Positions 16,687-24,719 of a stretch of DNA of 64,000 bases are shown piece after piece. The notes under the pieces were generated by a model. That model did not search any database, had not been told where the DNA came from, and saw nothing but the letters and a program-made list of their open reading frames with translations. Position 1 is the stretch's first letter. The number at the start of each line of letters is the position of its first letter. This DNA is from Arthrobacter sp. MYb229 (GTDB taxonomy: Bacteria; Actinomycetota; Actinomycetes; Actinomycetales; Micrococcaceae): the NCBI RefSeq assembly GCF_002975405.1, contig NZ_PCPS01000007.1:62001-126000 (forward strand). Reading direction: 5' to 3'. Position numbers and translations under genes: made by a program.

Positions 16687-16947
16687 ATGGACTGTAACTC
16701 ATTGGGGGATTGCGCCGATGACCGCATGGTGCGCATCTATGAATACCTAGACGGTGCGTTGACGCTCAATGACCTCAAAGACGTCAAGGCACACCTGGAC
16801 CACTGCCCGGAATGCACCGAGCAGTACGACCTGGAATGCATTATCCGTTCGGTGGTGCGCCGCAGCTGCCAGGAGCATGCCCCGCAGCAGCTGAAGGCGA
16901 ATATCATCACGCGTATTTCGCAGATTCGGATCGAATCCGGACACTGA
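16687..16947 (+). CDS. rsrA: zinc-binding redox anti-sigma factor RsrA/RshA
   Basis: This 86-residue anti-sigma factor holds SigH inactive while reduced and releases it when its cysteines are oxidised to disulphides and zinc is lost. The ZAS motif is H36-x3-C40-x2-C43 (AHLDHCPEC), and Cys3 and Cys9 near the N-terminus match the additional redox cysteines of RsrA (Cys3 and Cys11 in Streptomyces). A further cysteine pair follows (in LECII and RRSCQE). Its ATG is two bases after sigH with GAGAAG upstream, so it is co-translated. A bidirectional terminator follows. Confidence 0.94.
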   Translation: MDCNSLGDCADDRMVRIYEYLDGALTLNDLKDVKAHLDHCPECTEQYDLECIIRSVVRRSCQEHAPQQLKANIITRISQIRIESGH

Positions 16948-17001
16948 TTTTCACGCTTTTGCCGCCGGTGCGAGGCGCAGGCGGCCAAAGGGCATAAGAA
17001 A

Positions 17002-17047
17002 AACCCCGTATCCTTCGAAAAACTTCGAATGCTACGGGGTTCTTTTT
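17002..17047. terminator. bidirectional terminator between rsrA and bL37 gene
   Basis: AACCCCGTA (17002-17010) pairs with TACGGGGTT (17033-17041), with an inner TTCGAA/TTCGAA stem. T-rich tracts flank both ends (TCTTTTT on plus, TTTTTCTT on minus), serving converging rsrA and bL37 genes. Confidence 0.9.
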
Positions 17048-17058
17048 ACTCGCATCGC

Positions 17059-17133
17059 TTAGCTGTTTGGGCGCTTGCCATGGTTGGCACCGCCACGCTT
17101 GCGATCTTTACGCTTACGCGAACGCTTCGACAT
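17059..17133 (-). CDS. ribosomal protein bL37 (AURKAIP1/COX24-domain), 24 residues
   Basis: This tiny gene encodes 24 residues, beginning MSKRSRKRKDRKRGG and ending HGKRPNS. It matches the very basic actinobacterial proteins first annotated as AURKAIP1/COX24-domain proteins and later found as bL37 of the mycobacterial large ribosomal subunit. AAGGAG lies seven bases before the ATG and the gene ends just before a bidirectional terminator, so it is a complete transcription unit convergent with sigH-rsrA. Half of its residues are Lys or Arg, as expected for an rRNA-buried peptide. It is short enough to be missed by most gene callers. Confidence 0.9.
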   Translation of the reverse strand: MSKRSRKRKDRKRGGANHGKRPNS

Positions 17134-17229
17134 GGTGACTCCTTTGCGCGATCAATATTTCTCTTCCCGATTTCTCGGGTCGGCTAGTAGTCTTTCACAC
17201 CTTGATGTGATTTCCCTAACCAGAGGCCC

Positions 17230-17248
17230 GGGCCGCGATTCGCGGTCC
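17230..17248 (-). terminator. GC hairpin after the SGNH-like gene
   Basis: On the minus strand GGACCGCG/CGCGGCCC forms an eight-pair stem with a three-base loop just after the stop at 17255. There is no T-tract, so this is a weak call. Confidence 0.4.
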
Positions 17249-17254
17249 GACGGC

Positions 17255-17860
17255 TTAGCTGGCGTCGGGTTCGGGCAGGTCCAGCCAGGAGTACCAGCCG
17301 CGGTGCAGCACCAGCCACGCCATCAGCCCGTAGCCGGCCTGTCCGGGCACTCCGCCGGAAGCCGTCAGGTCGCTGCGCCACTGCGAATGCGCCCGCAAGG
17401 GCGTGAAGGTGTCGATGTAGTGGTGGTTGCGGCGCAGGGCCACATCCGAATAGACCCGATTTAATTCCGCCACACGTTCGTTGCGCGCGTCGTCCAAGCC
17501 CGGGGCCGGACCGACGAGCAAGGCCTTGATGCTCATCTGCGAGGCCGAGTCGAGAATGTTGGCCAGGTTCAGCCGGCTGCGCGCGGTGGTCAGCCCGAGG
17601 TCGACGTCGCGATCGGAGAGCGCGATGACCAGGCGGTTTTCTACCTGATCGCCGAAACGGCGGGAGGCTTCCCCCATCCAGCGTTCGGCCAAGGCCTCGG
17701 AACCTTCGGCGGGGCTGGCGAGCACGAAGGACTGCAAGCGCAATGCCGGGTCCTGGGTCCGAGCCAGCACGCGGCCGAACCAGCCCAGCGCACGCGGGTC
17801 GCCATGTCCTGCAAGTAGCTCATCGCCGATGGCGGTGATGCGGATGGTGCGAAACTCCAA
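17255..17860 (-). CDS. SGNH/GDSL-hydrolase-fold protein with altered catalytic residues
   Basis: From a TTG at 17860 (GAAAGG eight bases upstream) the product has 201 residues. It has an SGNH-like block I, AIGDELLAGHGDPRALGW, where Glu stands in place of the nucleophilic Ser of GDS(L). The C-terminal block reads ASGGVPGQAGYGLMAWLVLH; close relatives usually read SDGVHPxxxGYGLMAW, so Asp is Gly and His is missing. The fold is likely kept (ALLVGPAPGLDD for block III), but classical serine-esterase chemistry looks impossible. No signal peptide. Downstream of kgd but separated by a terminator. Confidence 0.65.
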   Translation of the reverse strand: MEFRTIRITAIGDELLAGHGDPRALGWFGRVLARTQDPALRLQSFVLASPAEGSEALAERWMGEASRRFGDQVENRLVIALSDRDVDLGLTTARSRLNLANILDSASQMSIKALLVGPAPGLDDARNERVAELNRVYSDVALRRNHHYIDTFTPLRAHSQWRSDLTASGGVPGQAGYGLMAWLVLHRGWYSWLDLPEPDAS

Positions 17861-17950
17861 CTTGGCGACCTTTCGTTGGGAAATCTGAATCTTTGTCAAC
17901 CTTAGCAGTGTTGACTTGCCGGATCGGGGAGGACAAGGCGGGTTAAATGC

Positions 17951-18002
17951 CACAGCCGGCGAACCCGGCTCCGTGTTGACGGGGTCGGGTTCGCCGGCTG
18001 TG
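17951..18002 (-). terminator. long hairpin terminator after kgd
   Basis: Seventeen perfect pairs (CACAGCCGGCGAACCCG at 17951-17967 with CGGGTTCGCCGGCTGTG at 17986-18002) around an 18-base loop, 23 bases past the kgd stop. No U-tract; the strength of the stem suggests a terminator of the actinobacterial type. Confidence 0.75.
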
Positions 18003-18025
18003 CGCCGTTCAACCGAGCGTGTCGG

Positions 18026-21000
18026 CTAGCGGGCGAAGGCCTGCTTCAGCAGCACCGCGGCTTCGGCGTCGTGACGCTTGGCGGTACCGGCAGAGGTCGC
18101 GGCCGAGGCCGGACGCGAGACCAGGGTGACCTTCTTCTCCAGCTCCGGGGCGACGTACAGGCCGAAGAACGGCCATGGGCCCTGGTTGGCTGGTTCGTCC
18201 TGAACCCACGAAACCGTGGCGTTCGGGTACTTGGCCAGCTCGGCAGCGATCTGCTCGGCCGGAGCCGGGTAGAGCTGCTCGACGCGGACGATCGCGACCT
18301 TCTCGTCCTGCGCCTTGGTGCGCGCGGCGAGCAGATCGTAGTACAGGCGACCGGAAACCAGCAGCACCTTCTCCACGGCATCCGCGTTGGCGATCGACTT
18401 GTCGCCGATGACCTCCTGGAAGCCGCCGGTGGTGAACTCCTCCACCGAAGTGGCCGCGGCCTTCAAGCGAAGCAGCTGCTTCGGGGTGAAGACGATCAGC
18501 GGCTTGCGTGGCCGGGCGTAGGCCTGGCGGCGCAGCAGGTGGAAGTGGTTGGCACCGTTCGAAGGCTGGGCGACCACCATGTTGTTCTCCGCGCACATCT
18601 GCAAGAAGCGTTCGATGCGCGCCGAGGAGTGGTCCGGCCCCTGGCCTTCGTAGCCGTGCGGCAGCAGCATCACCAGGGAGGTGGACTGCGACCACTTCTG
18701 CTCGGCCGAGGAGATGAACTCGTCGATCACGGTCTGCGCGCCGTTGACGAAGTCACCGAACTGCGCTTCCCACATCACCAGCGCATCCGGGCGCTCCACC
18801 GAGTAGCCGTATTCGAAGCCGAGGGCCGCGTATTCCGAAAGCAGCGAGTCGTAGATCCACAGCGGTGCCTGGCCTTCGCTCAGGTGGTGCAGCGGGTACC
18901 ACTCGTTGTCGTTCTCGCGGTCGTGGAAGACCGAGTGGCGCTGCACGAAGGTGCCGCGGCGCGAGTCCTGGCCTGCCAGGCGAACCGGCACGCCTTCCAT
19001 GGACAGCGAGCCGAGGGCCGCCAGCTCGGCGAAGCCCCAGTCGATGCCGCCTTCGCGGGACATCTTCTCGCGGCGTTCGAGCAATGCCTTGAGCTTGGTG
19101 TGCATGGTGAAGTCTTCGGGCACCGCCAGGTGGGCCGCGCCGATCTTCGCCAGCGTCTGCTCGCTGATCGCCGATCCGCGGGCGCCGTCGACGGTGTTCT
19201 CGTCGGCGGCCTGCGCGAAAGGCTTCTCCAGGTCGTTGATGGTCGAACCCGGGGTGATGATCGGGATCGGGGAGGTCTGGGCGGCATGCGTCTCGGAGAA
19301 GATGCGCTCCAGGTTCTCCTTGTATTCGGCCAGCACGTTCTCGGCTTCTTCCGCGGTGATGTCCCCGCGGCCGACGAGGGCCTCGGTGTACAGCTTGCGG
19401 GTGGAGCGCTTCGCCTCGATCAGGTTGTACATGATCGGCTGGGTCATCGAGGGGTCGTCGCCCTCGTTATGGCCGCGGCGGCGGTAGCAGATGAGGTCGA
19501 TGACCACGTCCTTGCCGAACTTCTGGCGGTACTCGAAGGCCATCTGGCCCACGTGCACCACTGCCTCCGGGTCATCCCCGTTGACGTGGAAGATCGGTGC
19601 CTGCACGGTGCGTGCCACGTCGGTGGCGTACACCGAAGAGCGCGAAGAACTCGGAGCGGTGGTGAAGCCGATCTGGTTGTTCACGATCACGTGCACGGTG
19701 CCGCCGGTCTTGTAGCCGGGCAGCTGGCTCATCGCGAGCACCTCGGAGACGACGCCCTGGCCGGCGAAGGCCGCATCGCCGTGCACCAGGATCGGCAGCA
19801 CGTTGTTCTTCGAGCCCATGCGGTCCAGCTTCGCGCGGGTGATGCCCTCGAGCACCGGATCCACGGCTTCCAGGTGCGACGGGTTGGCCGCCAGGTAGAC
19901 CTTGGTGGCGTTGCCGGCGTCCGAGGTGTAGGAGCCCTCGGTACCCAGGTGGTACTTCACGTCGCCCGAACCCTGGACGGAGCCCGGGGTTGCGGTGCCT
20001 TCGAATTCGCGGAAGACCTGTGCGTAGGTCTTGCCGGCGATGTTTGTCAGCACGTTCAGCCGGCCGCGGTGCGCCATGCCGATGGCCACCTCGTCCAGCT
20101 GCTCGTCGGCGGCGTCGGAGATGATCGCGTCGAGCAATGGAATCAGCGACTCACCGCCCTCCAGGGAGAAGCGCTTCTGGCCGACGAACTTGGTCTGCAA
20201 GAAGGTTTCGAAGGCCTCGGCGGCGTTCAGCTTGCTCAGGATGCGCAGCTGCTCGTCGCGGGTCGGCTTCGCGTAGCCGGACTCCAGCTTCGCCTGGAAC
20301 CACTCGCGCTCTTCCGGGTTCTGCAGGTGCATGTACTCGGTGCCGGTGGTGCGGCAGTAGGCGTCGCGCAGGATGCCCAGCACGTCGCGTAGCAGCGCGC
20401 GGTTCTTGCCGCCCAGCCCGCCGGCAACCCATTCGCGATCCAGATCCCACAGGGTCAGCCCATAGGTCTGGATGTCCAGGTCCGGGTGCTTGCGCTGGAC
20501 GTATTCCAGCGGGTTGGTGTCGGCCATCAGGTGGCCGCGCACGCGGTAGGAGTTGATCAGGTGCTGGATGCGCGCGACCTTGTTGACCGCCAGGTCGACG
20601 TCGACCTGGTTGTCGATGGCCCAGCGCACCGGCTCGTAAGGGATGCGCAGCTGCTCGAAGATCTCATCATAGAAGCCCTGCTCGCCGAGCAGCAGCGCCT
20701 CGACCAGCTTCAGGAATTCGCCCGAACCGGCACCCTGGATGACGCGGTGGTCATAGGTGGAAGTCAGCGTGATGTGCTTGCCGATGCCCAGGGACGCGAC
20801 GGTCTTCTCGGATGATCCGCGGTACTCGGCCGGGTATTCCAGCGCGCCGACACCGATGATCGCTGCCTGGCCCTTGGACAGGCGCGGCACCGAGTGCACG
20901 GTGCCGATGCCACCGGGGTTGGTCAGCGACACGGTGGTGCCGGAGTAATCGTCGGCGGTCAGCTTGTTGTTGCGGGCCCGCTTGATCAGGTCCTCGTAGG

Positions 21001-21799
21001 TGGCCCAGAACTCGTTGAAGCTCAGGGTCTCGGCGACCTTGATATTCGGGACCGCGAGCATGCGCGAGCCGTCCGGCTTTGGCATGTCGATGGCGATGCC
21101 GAAGTTCACGTGGGCCGGCTGGACGGCGGTCGGCTTCTTGTCGATCACATCGTAGGTGACGTTCATCGACGGGATCTGCTTCAGCGCGCGAATCACGGCG
21201 AAGCCGATCAGGTGGGTGAAGGAGATCTTGCCGCCGCGGGCGCGCTTGAGGTGGTTGTTGATGACGATGCGGTTATCGATCATCACCTTGGCCGGAACCG
21301 CGCGCACGGTGGTGGCGGTCGGCACGGTGAGGGAAGCATCCATATTGGTTGCGATGGCCTTCATTGGCCCGCGCAACGGGGTGCGCTTCTCCTCGCCGTA
21401 CAGCCCGGTGGAAGGCGTTGCCTTCGGAGCCTGGGCCGGAATCGGAGCAGTCTTCGGCGCTGCTTCCTTTGCTGCTGGTTCGGCTTTGGCCGCGGCCGGC
21501 GCGGGAGCCGATTCGGTGCTGCGCGCCTCGGCCGCGGCGCGTGGTGCGCCCTGGCCGTTGGCTACAGGAGCAGGTTTCGCCGCCGCTGCCGCCGCCGGCG
21601 GCGCGCTCGGCGCGGCCTTGGCCGCGGATGCTGCCGGTGCTGCCGGTGCGTTGTTTTCGGTGGTGAGGGACTCGAAAATGTCCCACCATTTCTTATCGAC
21701 CGAGTTCTTATCGACGAGATACTGCTGGTACAGCTCGTCTACTAGCCACTCGTTTCCACCAAACTCTTCAGTAAGTCGGTGGTGTGCTTGCTCTGGCAC
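18026..21799 (-). CDS. kgd: multifunctional 2-oxoglutarate metabolism enzyme Kgd (SucA with E2-like domain)
   Basis: Actinobacterial Kgd fuses a succinyltransferase-like (E2o) catalytic domain without lipoyl domain to the thiamine-diphosphate E1o. It acts as 2-oxoglutarate dehydrogenase E1, decarboxylase and 2-hydroxy-3-oxoadipate synthase in the TCA cycle. In the roughly 1257 residues I see the N-terminal FGGNEWLVDELYQQYL helix, an Ala/Pro-rich linker (about 55-120), the E2 domain with SFTHLIGFAVIRAL and DHRVIQGAGSGEFL, then E1 motifs GMAHRGRLNVLTNIAGK, HGDAAFAGQGVVSE and VNNQIGFTTAP. GTG 21799 has GAGG nine bases upstream; a TTG at 21805 is too close to it. The partner E2/E3 are not in this window. 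Confidence 0.96.
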   Translation of the reverse strand: MPEQAHHRLTEEFGGNEWLVDELYQQYLVDKNSVDKKWWDIFESLTTENNAPAAPAASAAKAAPSAPPAAAAAAKPAPVANGQGAPRAAAEARSTESAPAPAAAKAEPAAKEAAPKTAPIPAQAPKATPSTGLYGEEKRTPLRGPMKAIATNMDASLTVPTATTVRAVPAKVMIDNRIVINNHLKRARGGKISFTHLIGFAVIRALKQIPSMNVTYDVIDKKPTAVQPAHVNFGIAIDMPKPDGSRMLAVPNIKVAETLSFNEFWATYEDLIKRARNNKLTADDYSGTTVSLTNPGGIGTVHSVPRLSKGQAAIIGVGALEYPAEYRGSSEKTVASLGIGKHITLTSTYDHRVIQGAGSGEFLKLVEALLLGEQGFYDEIFEQLRIPYEPVRWAIDNQVDVDLAVNKVARIQHLINSYRVRGHLMADTNPLEYVQRKHPDLDIQTYGLTLWDLDREWVAGGLGGKNRALLRDVLGILRDAYCRTTGTEYMHLQNPEEREWFQAKLESGYAKPTRDEQLRILSKLNAAEAFETFLQTKFVGQKRFSLEGGESLIPLLDAIISDAADEQLDEVAIGMAHRGRLNVLTNIAGKTYAQVFREFEGTATPGSVQGSGDVKYHLGTEGSYTSDAGNATKVYLAANPSHLEAVDPVLEGITRAKLDRMGSKNNVLPILVHGDAAFAGQGVVSEVLAMSQLPGYKTGGTVHVIVNNQIGFTTAPSSSRSSVYATDVARTVQAPIFHVNGDDPEAVVHVGQMAFEYRQKFGKDVVIDLICYRRRGHNEGDDPSMTQPIMYNLIEAKRSTRKLYTEALVGRGDITAEEAENVLAEYKENLERIFSETHAAQTSPIPIITPGSTINDLEKPFAQAADENTVDGARGSAISEQTLAKIGAAHLAVPEDFTMHTKLKALLERREKMSREGGIDWGFAELAALGSLSMEGVPVRLAGQDSRRGTFVQRHSVFHDRENDNEWYPLHHLSEGQAPLWIYDSLLSEYAALGFEYGYSVERPDALVMWEAQFGDFVNGAQTVIDEFISSAEQKWSQSTSLVMLLPHGYEGQGPDHSSARIERFLQMCAENNMVVAQPSNGANHFHLLRRQAYARPRKPLIVFTPKQLLRLKAAATSVEEFTTGGFQEVIGDKSIANADAVEKVLLVSGRLYYDLLAARTKAQDEKVAIVRVEQLYPAPAEQIAAELAKYPNATVSWVQDEPANQGPWPFFGLYVAPELEKKVTLVSRPASAATSAGTAKRHDAEAAVLLKQAFAR

Positions 21800-22049
21800 G
21801 TGCAACGCCTCTTCCCTGATTTCTACGTTGTTCTAGCTTGAGCCGGTGGTAGCCCGAGGACGTGAATAATGGCCACCGATACTCACAAGATTTCTAGACC
21901 TGCGCCCCAGTCTAGTGACTTTTCCAAGGGATTTGCCACGAGTCGTCGGGAATCTCACGAAAGTGGCGCTTAACACTGCCCATTTAGCTTGTTTCCCGTA
22001 CCGCTGGTCGTGCGTGCGTGGCTATTGTGCGCGAAGCGGGTTCATTGGA

Positions 22050-22055
22050 TAGAAT
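22050..22055 (+). promoter_or_regulatory. candidate -10 box for the CNNM operon
   Basis: TTGGATAGAATG contains TAGAAT. TTGTGC about 19 bases upstream is a poor -35. Transcription from about 22062 would give a leader of about 170 bases. Confidence 0.4.
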
Positions 22056-22061
22056 GAATCG

Positions 22062-22230
22062 CACTATGGAATCTCATTCTCCTAGCCGGACCGCCGCCCG
22101 CGGGCGCAGTGCCGGCCACCTTTGCCATCGTCCGGAAGGCTCCGCCTCCCAATTGGAGCCTTCTAGTTGCCGCTTACGGCAACATAGACGCAATTTAACC
22201 CATTCACCCCGGGGGCGTGGTTAGCCGCCC
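22062..22230 (+). other. structured 5' leader of the CNNM/CorC-type operon
   Basis: Three stems in a row fill the leader: CCGGAC (22086-22091) with GTCCGG (22130-22135) enclosing a GCCCGCGGGC palindrome; GAAGGCTCC (22135-22143) with GGAGCCTTC (22155-22163); and GTTGCCG (22166-22172) with CGGCAAC (22177-22183), loop CTTA. No short peptide frame fits. Stems placed before genes for probable divalent-cation transporters make a regulatory RNA plausible. It does not match any riboswitch I can name with confidence. The rest of 21800-22061 holds nothing I can support beyond promoter-like sequence. Confidence 0.45.
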
Positions 22231-23553
22231 ATGGAATGGATCTACATACTTTTCGGCCTGCTGCTGATTCTGGGCACAGGCTTCTTCGTGGCCGTGGAAT
22301 TCTCCCTCGTTGCCCTCGACAAGAGCACCGTTCAACAGGCCATCGATCGCGGCGAACGCGGTTCCAAGGCGCTGTTGCAGTGCCTGACCTCGCTGTCCAC
22401 CCAGCTTTCCAGCTGCCAGCTGGGCATCACCCTGACCACCTTGCTCACCGGCTATGTGCTCGAACCGGCGATGAGCAAGCTCCTGGCACCGGTGCTCGAG
22501 AACATCGGCGTGGTGGGAGCCAGCTCCAAGGCCATCTCGGTGGTCATCTCCATGGTGATCGCCACGCTGCTCTCGATGCTGATCGGCGAGCTGGTGCCCA
22601 AGAACCTGGCCATCGCGAAGGCCATGGCCGTGGGCAAGGCGCTGGCCCGCCCGCAGCTGATCTTCACCGCCATCTTCAAGCCCGCCATTGTGCTGCTCAA
22701 CGGCTTTTCGAACTCGGTGCTGCGCAAATTCTTCGGGCTGGAGGCCAAGGAAGAAATTTCGGCCGCCCGCAGCGCCCAGGAGCTCGCCTCGCTGGTGCGC
22801 CGTTCGGCGGAACTCGGCACGCTGGACATCCAAACCGCGCGCTTCGTGGAATCGACCATCGAATTCTCCGAACGCACCGCGGCCGATGTGATGACCCCGC
22901 GCACCTCGATGTCCACCATCGAGTCCGAGGCGGCACTATCCGAACTGATCCTGATGAGCGCGGACACCGGGTTCTCCCGGTTCCCGGTCACCGAGGGATC
23001 GAGCGATGACATCCAGGGCATCTGCCATGTCAAGGCCGTGGTCTCGGTGCCGCGCGAACGCCGCGCGGCGCTGCAGGTCGGCGAATTTGCGCGCGATGCG
23101 CTCTACGTGCCGGAAACCATCCACCTAGACGTGCTGCTCGAGCAGCTGCGCGCCGCGGAATTCCAGGTGGCCATCGTGATGGACGAGTACGGCGGAACCG
23201 CCGGGCTGGTCACCCTGGAAGACCTGGTCGAAGAGATCGTCGGAGAGGTCTCCGATGAGCACGACGAGGACGAGGAAGAGGCGGTCACCCAGCCGGACGG
23301 CAAGTGGCTGTTCCCCGGCATGTACCGCCCGGACCAGGTCAACGAACACTTCGCGAGCGATATCATCGCCGACGATTCGGCCTACGACACCATCGGCGGG
23401 TTCATGCTCTCCGAGCTGGGGCGTTTGGCCGAACTGAACGATGCGGTGCAAACCGAGGCGGGAATTTTCACGGTGACCGAGCTCGATGGCCGCCGGATCG
23501 CCCAGGTGCGCTTCGAACCTGCCACGCACACCAAGGAGGAGTCCAATGAGTGA
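22231..23553 (+). CDS. CNNM/CorC (hemolysin-C-like) membrane protein with CBS and CorC domains
   Basis: The 440 residues comprise the DUF21/CNNM membrane domain (about 1-200, with FFVAVEFSLVALDKS and SSCQLGITLTTLLTGYVLEP), a CBS pair (about 215-335, with RFPVTEGSSDDIQGICHVK and IVMDEYGGTAGLVTLEDLVE), and a C-terminal CorC/HlyC domain (about 350-430). Related proteins export or control magnesium or cobalt; the name hemolysin is historical. The gene starts an operon of two with overlapping frames. Which ion is moved cannot be read. Confidence 0.9.
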   Translation: MEWIYILFGLLLILGTGFFVAVEFSLVALDKSTVQQAIDRGERGSKALLQCLTSLSTQLSSCQLGITLTTLLTGYVLEPAMSKLLAPVLENIGVVGASSKAISVVISMVIATLLSMLIGELVPKNLAIAKAMAVGKALARPQLIFTAIFKPAIVLLNGFSNSVLRKFFGLEAKEEISAARSAQELASLVRRSAELGTLDIQTARFVESTIEFSERTAADVMTPRTSMSTIESEAALSELILMSADTGFSRFPVTEGSSDDIQGICHVKAVVSVPRERRAALQVGEFARDALYVPETIHLDVLLEQLRAAEFQVAIVMDEYGGTAGLVTLEDLVEEIVGEVSDEHDEDEEEAVTQPDGKWLFPGMYRPDQVNEHFASDIIADDSAYDTIGGFMLSELGRLAELNDAVQTEAGIFTVTELDGRRIAQVRFEPATHTKEESNE

Positions 23554-24616
23554 TTTCATCGGGCTGGCCTGGCTGGTCGTGCTGCTGGCGGTCAATGCAT
23601 TTTTCGTCGCCGGCGAATTTGCGGTGATGTCCGCGCGCCGCTCGCAGATCGAGCCGCTGGCCGACGAGGGAAACAAGCGGGCGAAGATCGCGCTGTATGC
23701 GATGGAGCACGTCTCCATCATGCTCGCGGTCTGCCAGCTGGGCATCACCGTCTGCTCGCTGCTGATCCTGAACATCTCCGAACCGGCGCTGCACCACCTG
23801 CTGGAGGTGCCGATGACGGCGCTGGGCATGCCGGAGCAGATCGCGGACACCGCCGCCTTCCTCATCGCGCTGGTGCTGGTGACCTTCCTGCACGTGACCT
23901 TCGGCGAAATGGTGCCGAAGAACATCTCGGTCTCCGTCGCCGACAAGGCGGTGCTGGTGCTGGCCATGCCGCTGGTGGGCGTGGCCAAGGTGCTCAAGCC
24001 GATCATCTCGATGCTCAACGGCGCGGCGAACCTGTTCCTGAAGCTCTTCGGCGTCGAGCCGCAGGACGAGGTGACCAGTTCCTACACCGCAGCGGAGGTC
24101 CGCTCGATCATCGACACCTCCTCCCAGGAGGGCACGCTGCGCAACGAGCATGCGCTGCGGCTGACCAAGGCGCTGGAATTCTCCACCGTCACGGCCGCCT
24201 CCTGCATGGTTCAGGTCGATGACCTGTTCACCCTGGAGTGGGGGCAGACCACCGCGCGCGAATTCGAGAAGAAGGTCGGCAAGACCGGCTACTCGCGCAT
24301 GCTGATCACCCGCGACGAGGTGCCGGTGGGCTACTGGCATGTCAAGGACGTGATGCTGATCGACGACGCGCACTCCACCGCGCCGCTGCGCGACCTGCCG
24401 CTGCACCCGCTGGGCGTGGTCAAGCAGGACGCGGAAATCGAGGAGGCGCTGGAGAGCATGCGCCAGGAGGGCAACCACCTCTCGGCCGTGGTCGACGAGG
24501 CGGGGCACACCATCGGCGTGCTGTTCCTGGAGGACATCATCGAGGTGCTGGTCGGCGAGATCAGCGACTCGACGCAGAAGCGCCACGCTCCACCGAGCAA
24601 GGCGAACGGCAATTAG
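23546..24616 (+). CDS. CNNM/CorC-like membrane protein lacking the CorC domain
   Basis: The ATG at 23546 overlaps the previous stop by 8 nt and has AAGGAGGAG upstream. The 356-residue product repeats the plan of its neighbour: DUF21 membrane domain (NAFFVAGEFAVMSARRSQIE, QLGITVCSLLILNISEPALH) and two CBS motifs (YSRMLITRDEVPVGYWHVKD, SAVVDEAGHTIGVLFLEDII). It stops right after the second CBS, with no CorC domain. Paired CNNM genes of this long/short type are common in actinobacteria, and the products may act as a heterodimer. A strong terminator follows. Confidence 0.88.
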   Translation: MSDFIGLAWLVVLLAVNAFFVAGEFAVMSARRSQIEPLADEGNKRAKIALYAMEHVSIMLAVCQLGITVCSLLILNISEPALHHLLEVPMTALGMPEQIADTAAFLIALVLVTFLHVTFGEMVPKNISVSVADKAVLVLAMPLVGVAKVLKPIISMLNGAANLFLKLFGVEPQDEVTSSYTAAEVRSIIDTSSQEGTLRNEHALRLTKALEFSTVTAASCMVQVDDLFTLEWGQTTAREFEKKVGKTGYSRMLITRDEVPVGYWHVKDVMLIDDAHSTAPLRDLPLHPLGVVKQDAEIEEALESMRQEGNHLSAVVDEAGHTIGVLFLEDIIEVLVGEISDSTQKRHAPPSKANGN

Positions 24617-24663
24617 TCTCACAGCCAAACGCGTAATGCGAACCAGTCGCAACTGGTAGGATT

Positions 24664-24701
24664 GACTGCGGCACCGCTTCAGCGGTGCCGCAGTCTTCTT
24701 T
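24664..24701 (+). terminator. intrinsic terminator after the CNNM pair
   Basis: GACTGCGGCACCGCT (24664-24678) and AGCGGTGCCGCAGTC (24681-24695) form a 15-pair stem followed by TTCTTT. Confidence 0.88.
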
Positions 24702-24719
24702 AAGCGCGAAAGCCGGTTC

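Noticed and set aside
24642-24657. ACCAGT-CGCA-ACTGGT palindrome as a Zur operator for the metal importer.
   Set aside because: It does not resemble the known actinobacterial Zur operator and lies upstream of the CNNM operon's terminator, so its promoter link is doubtful.
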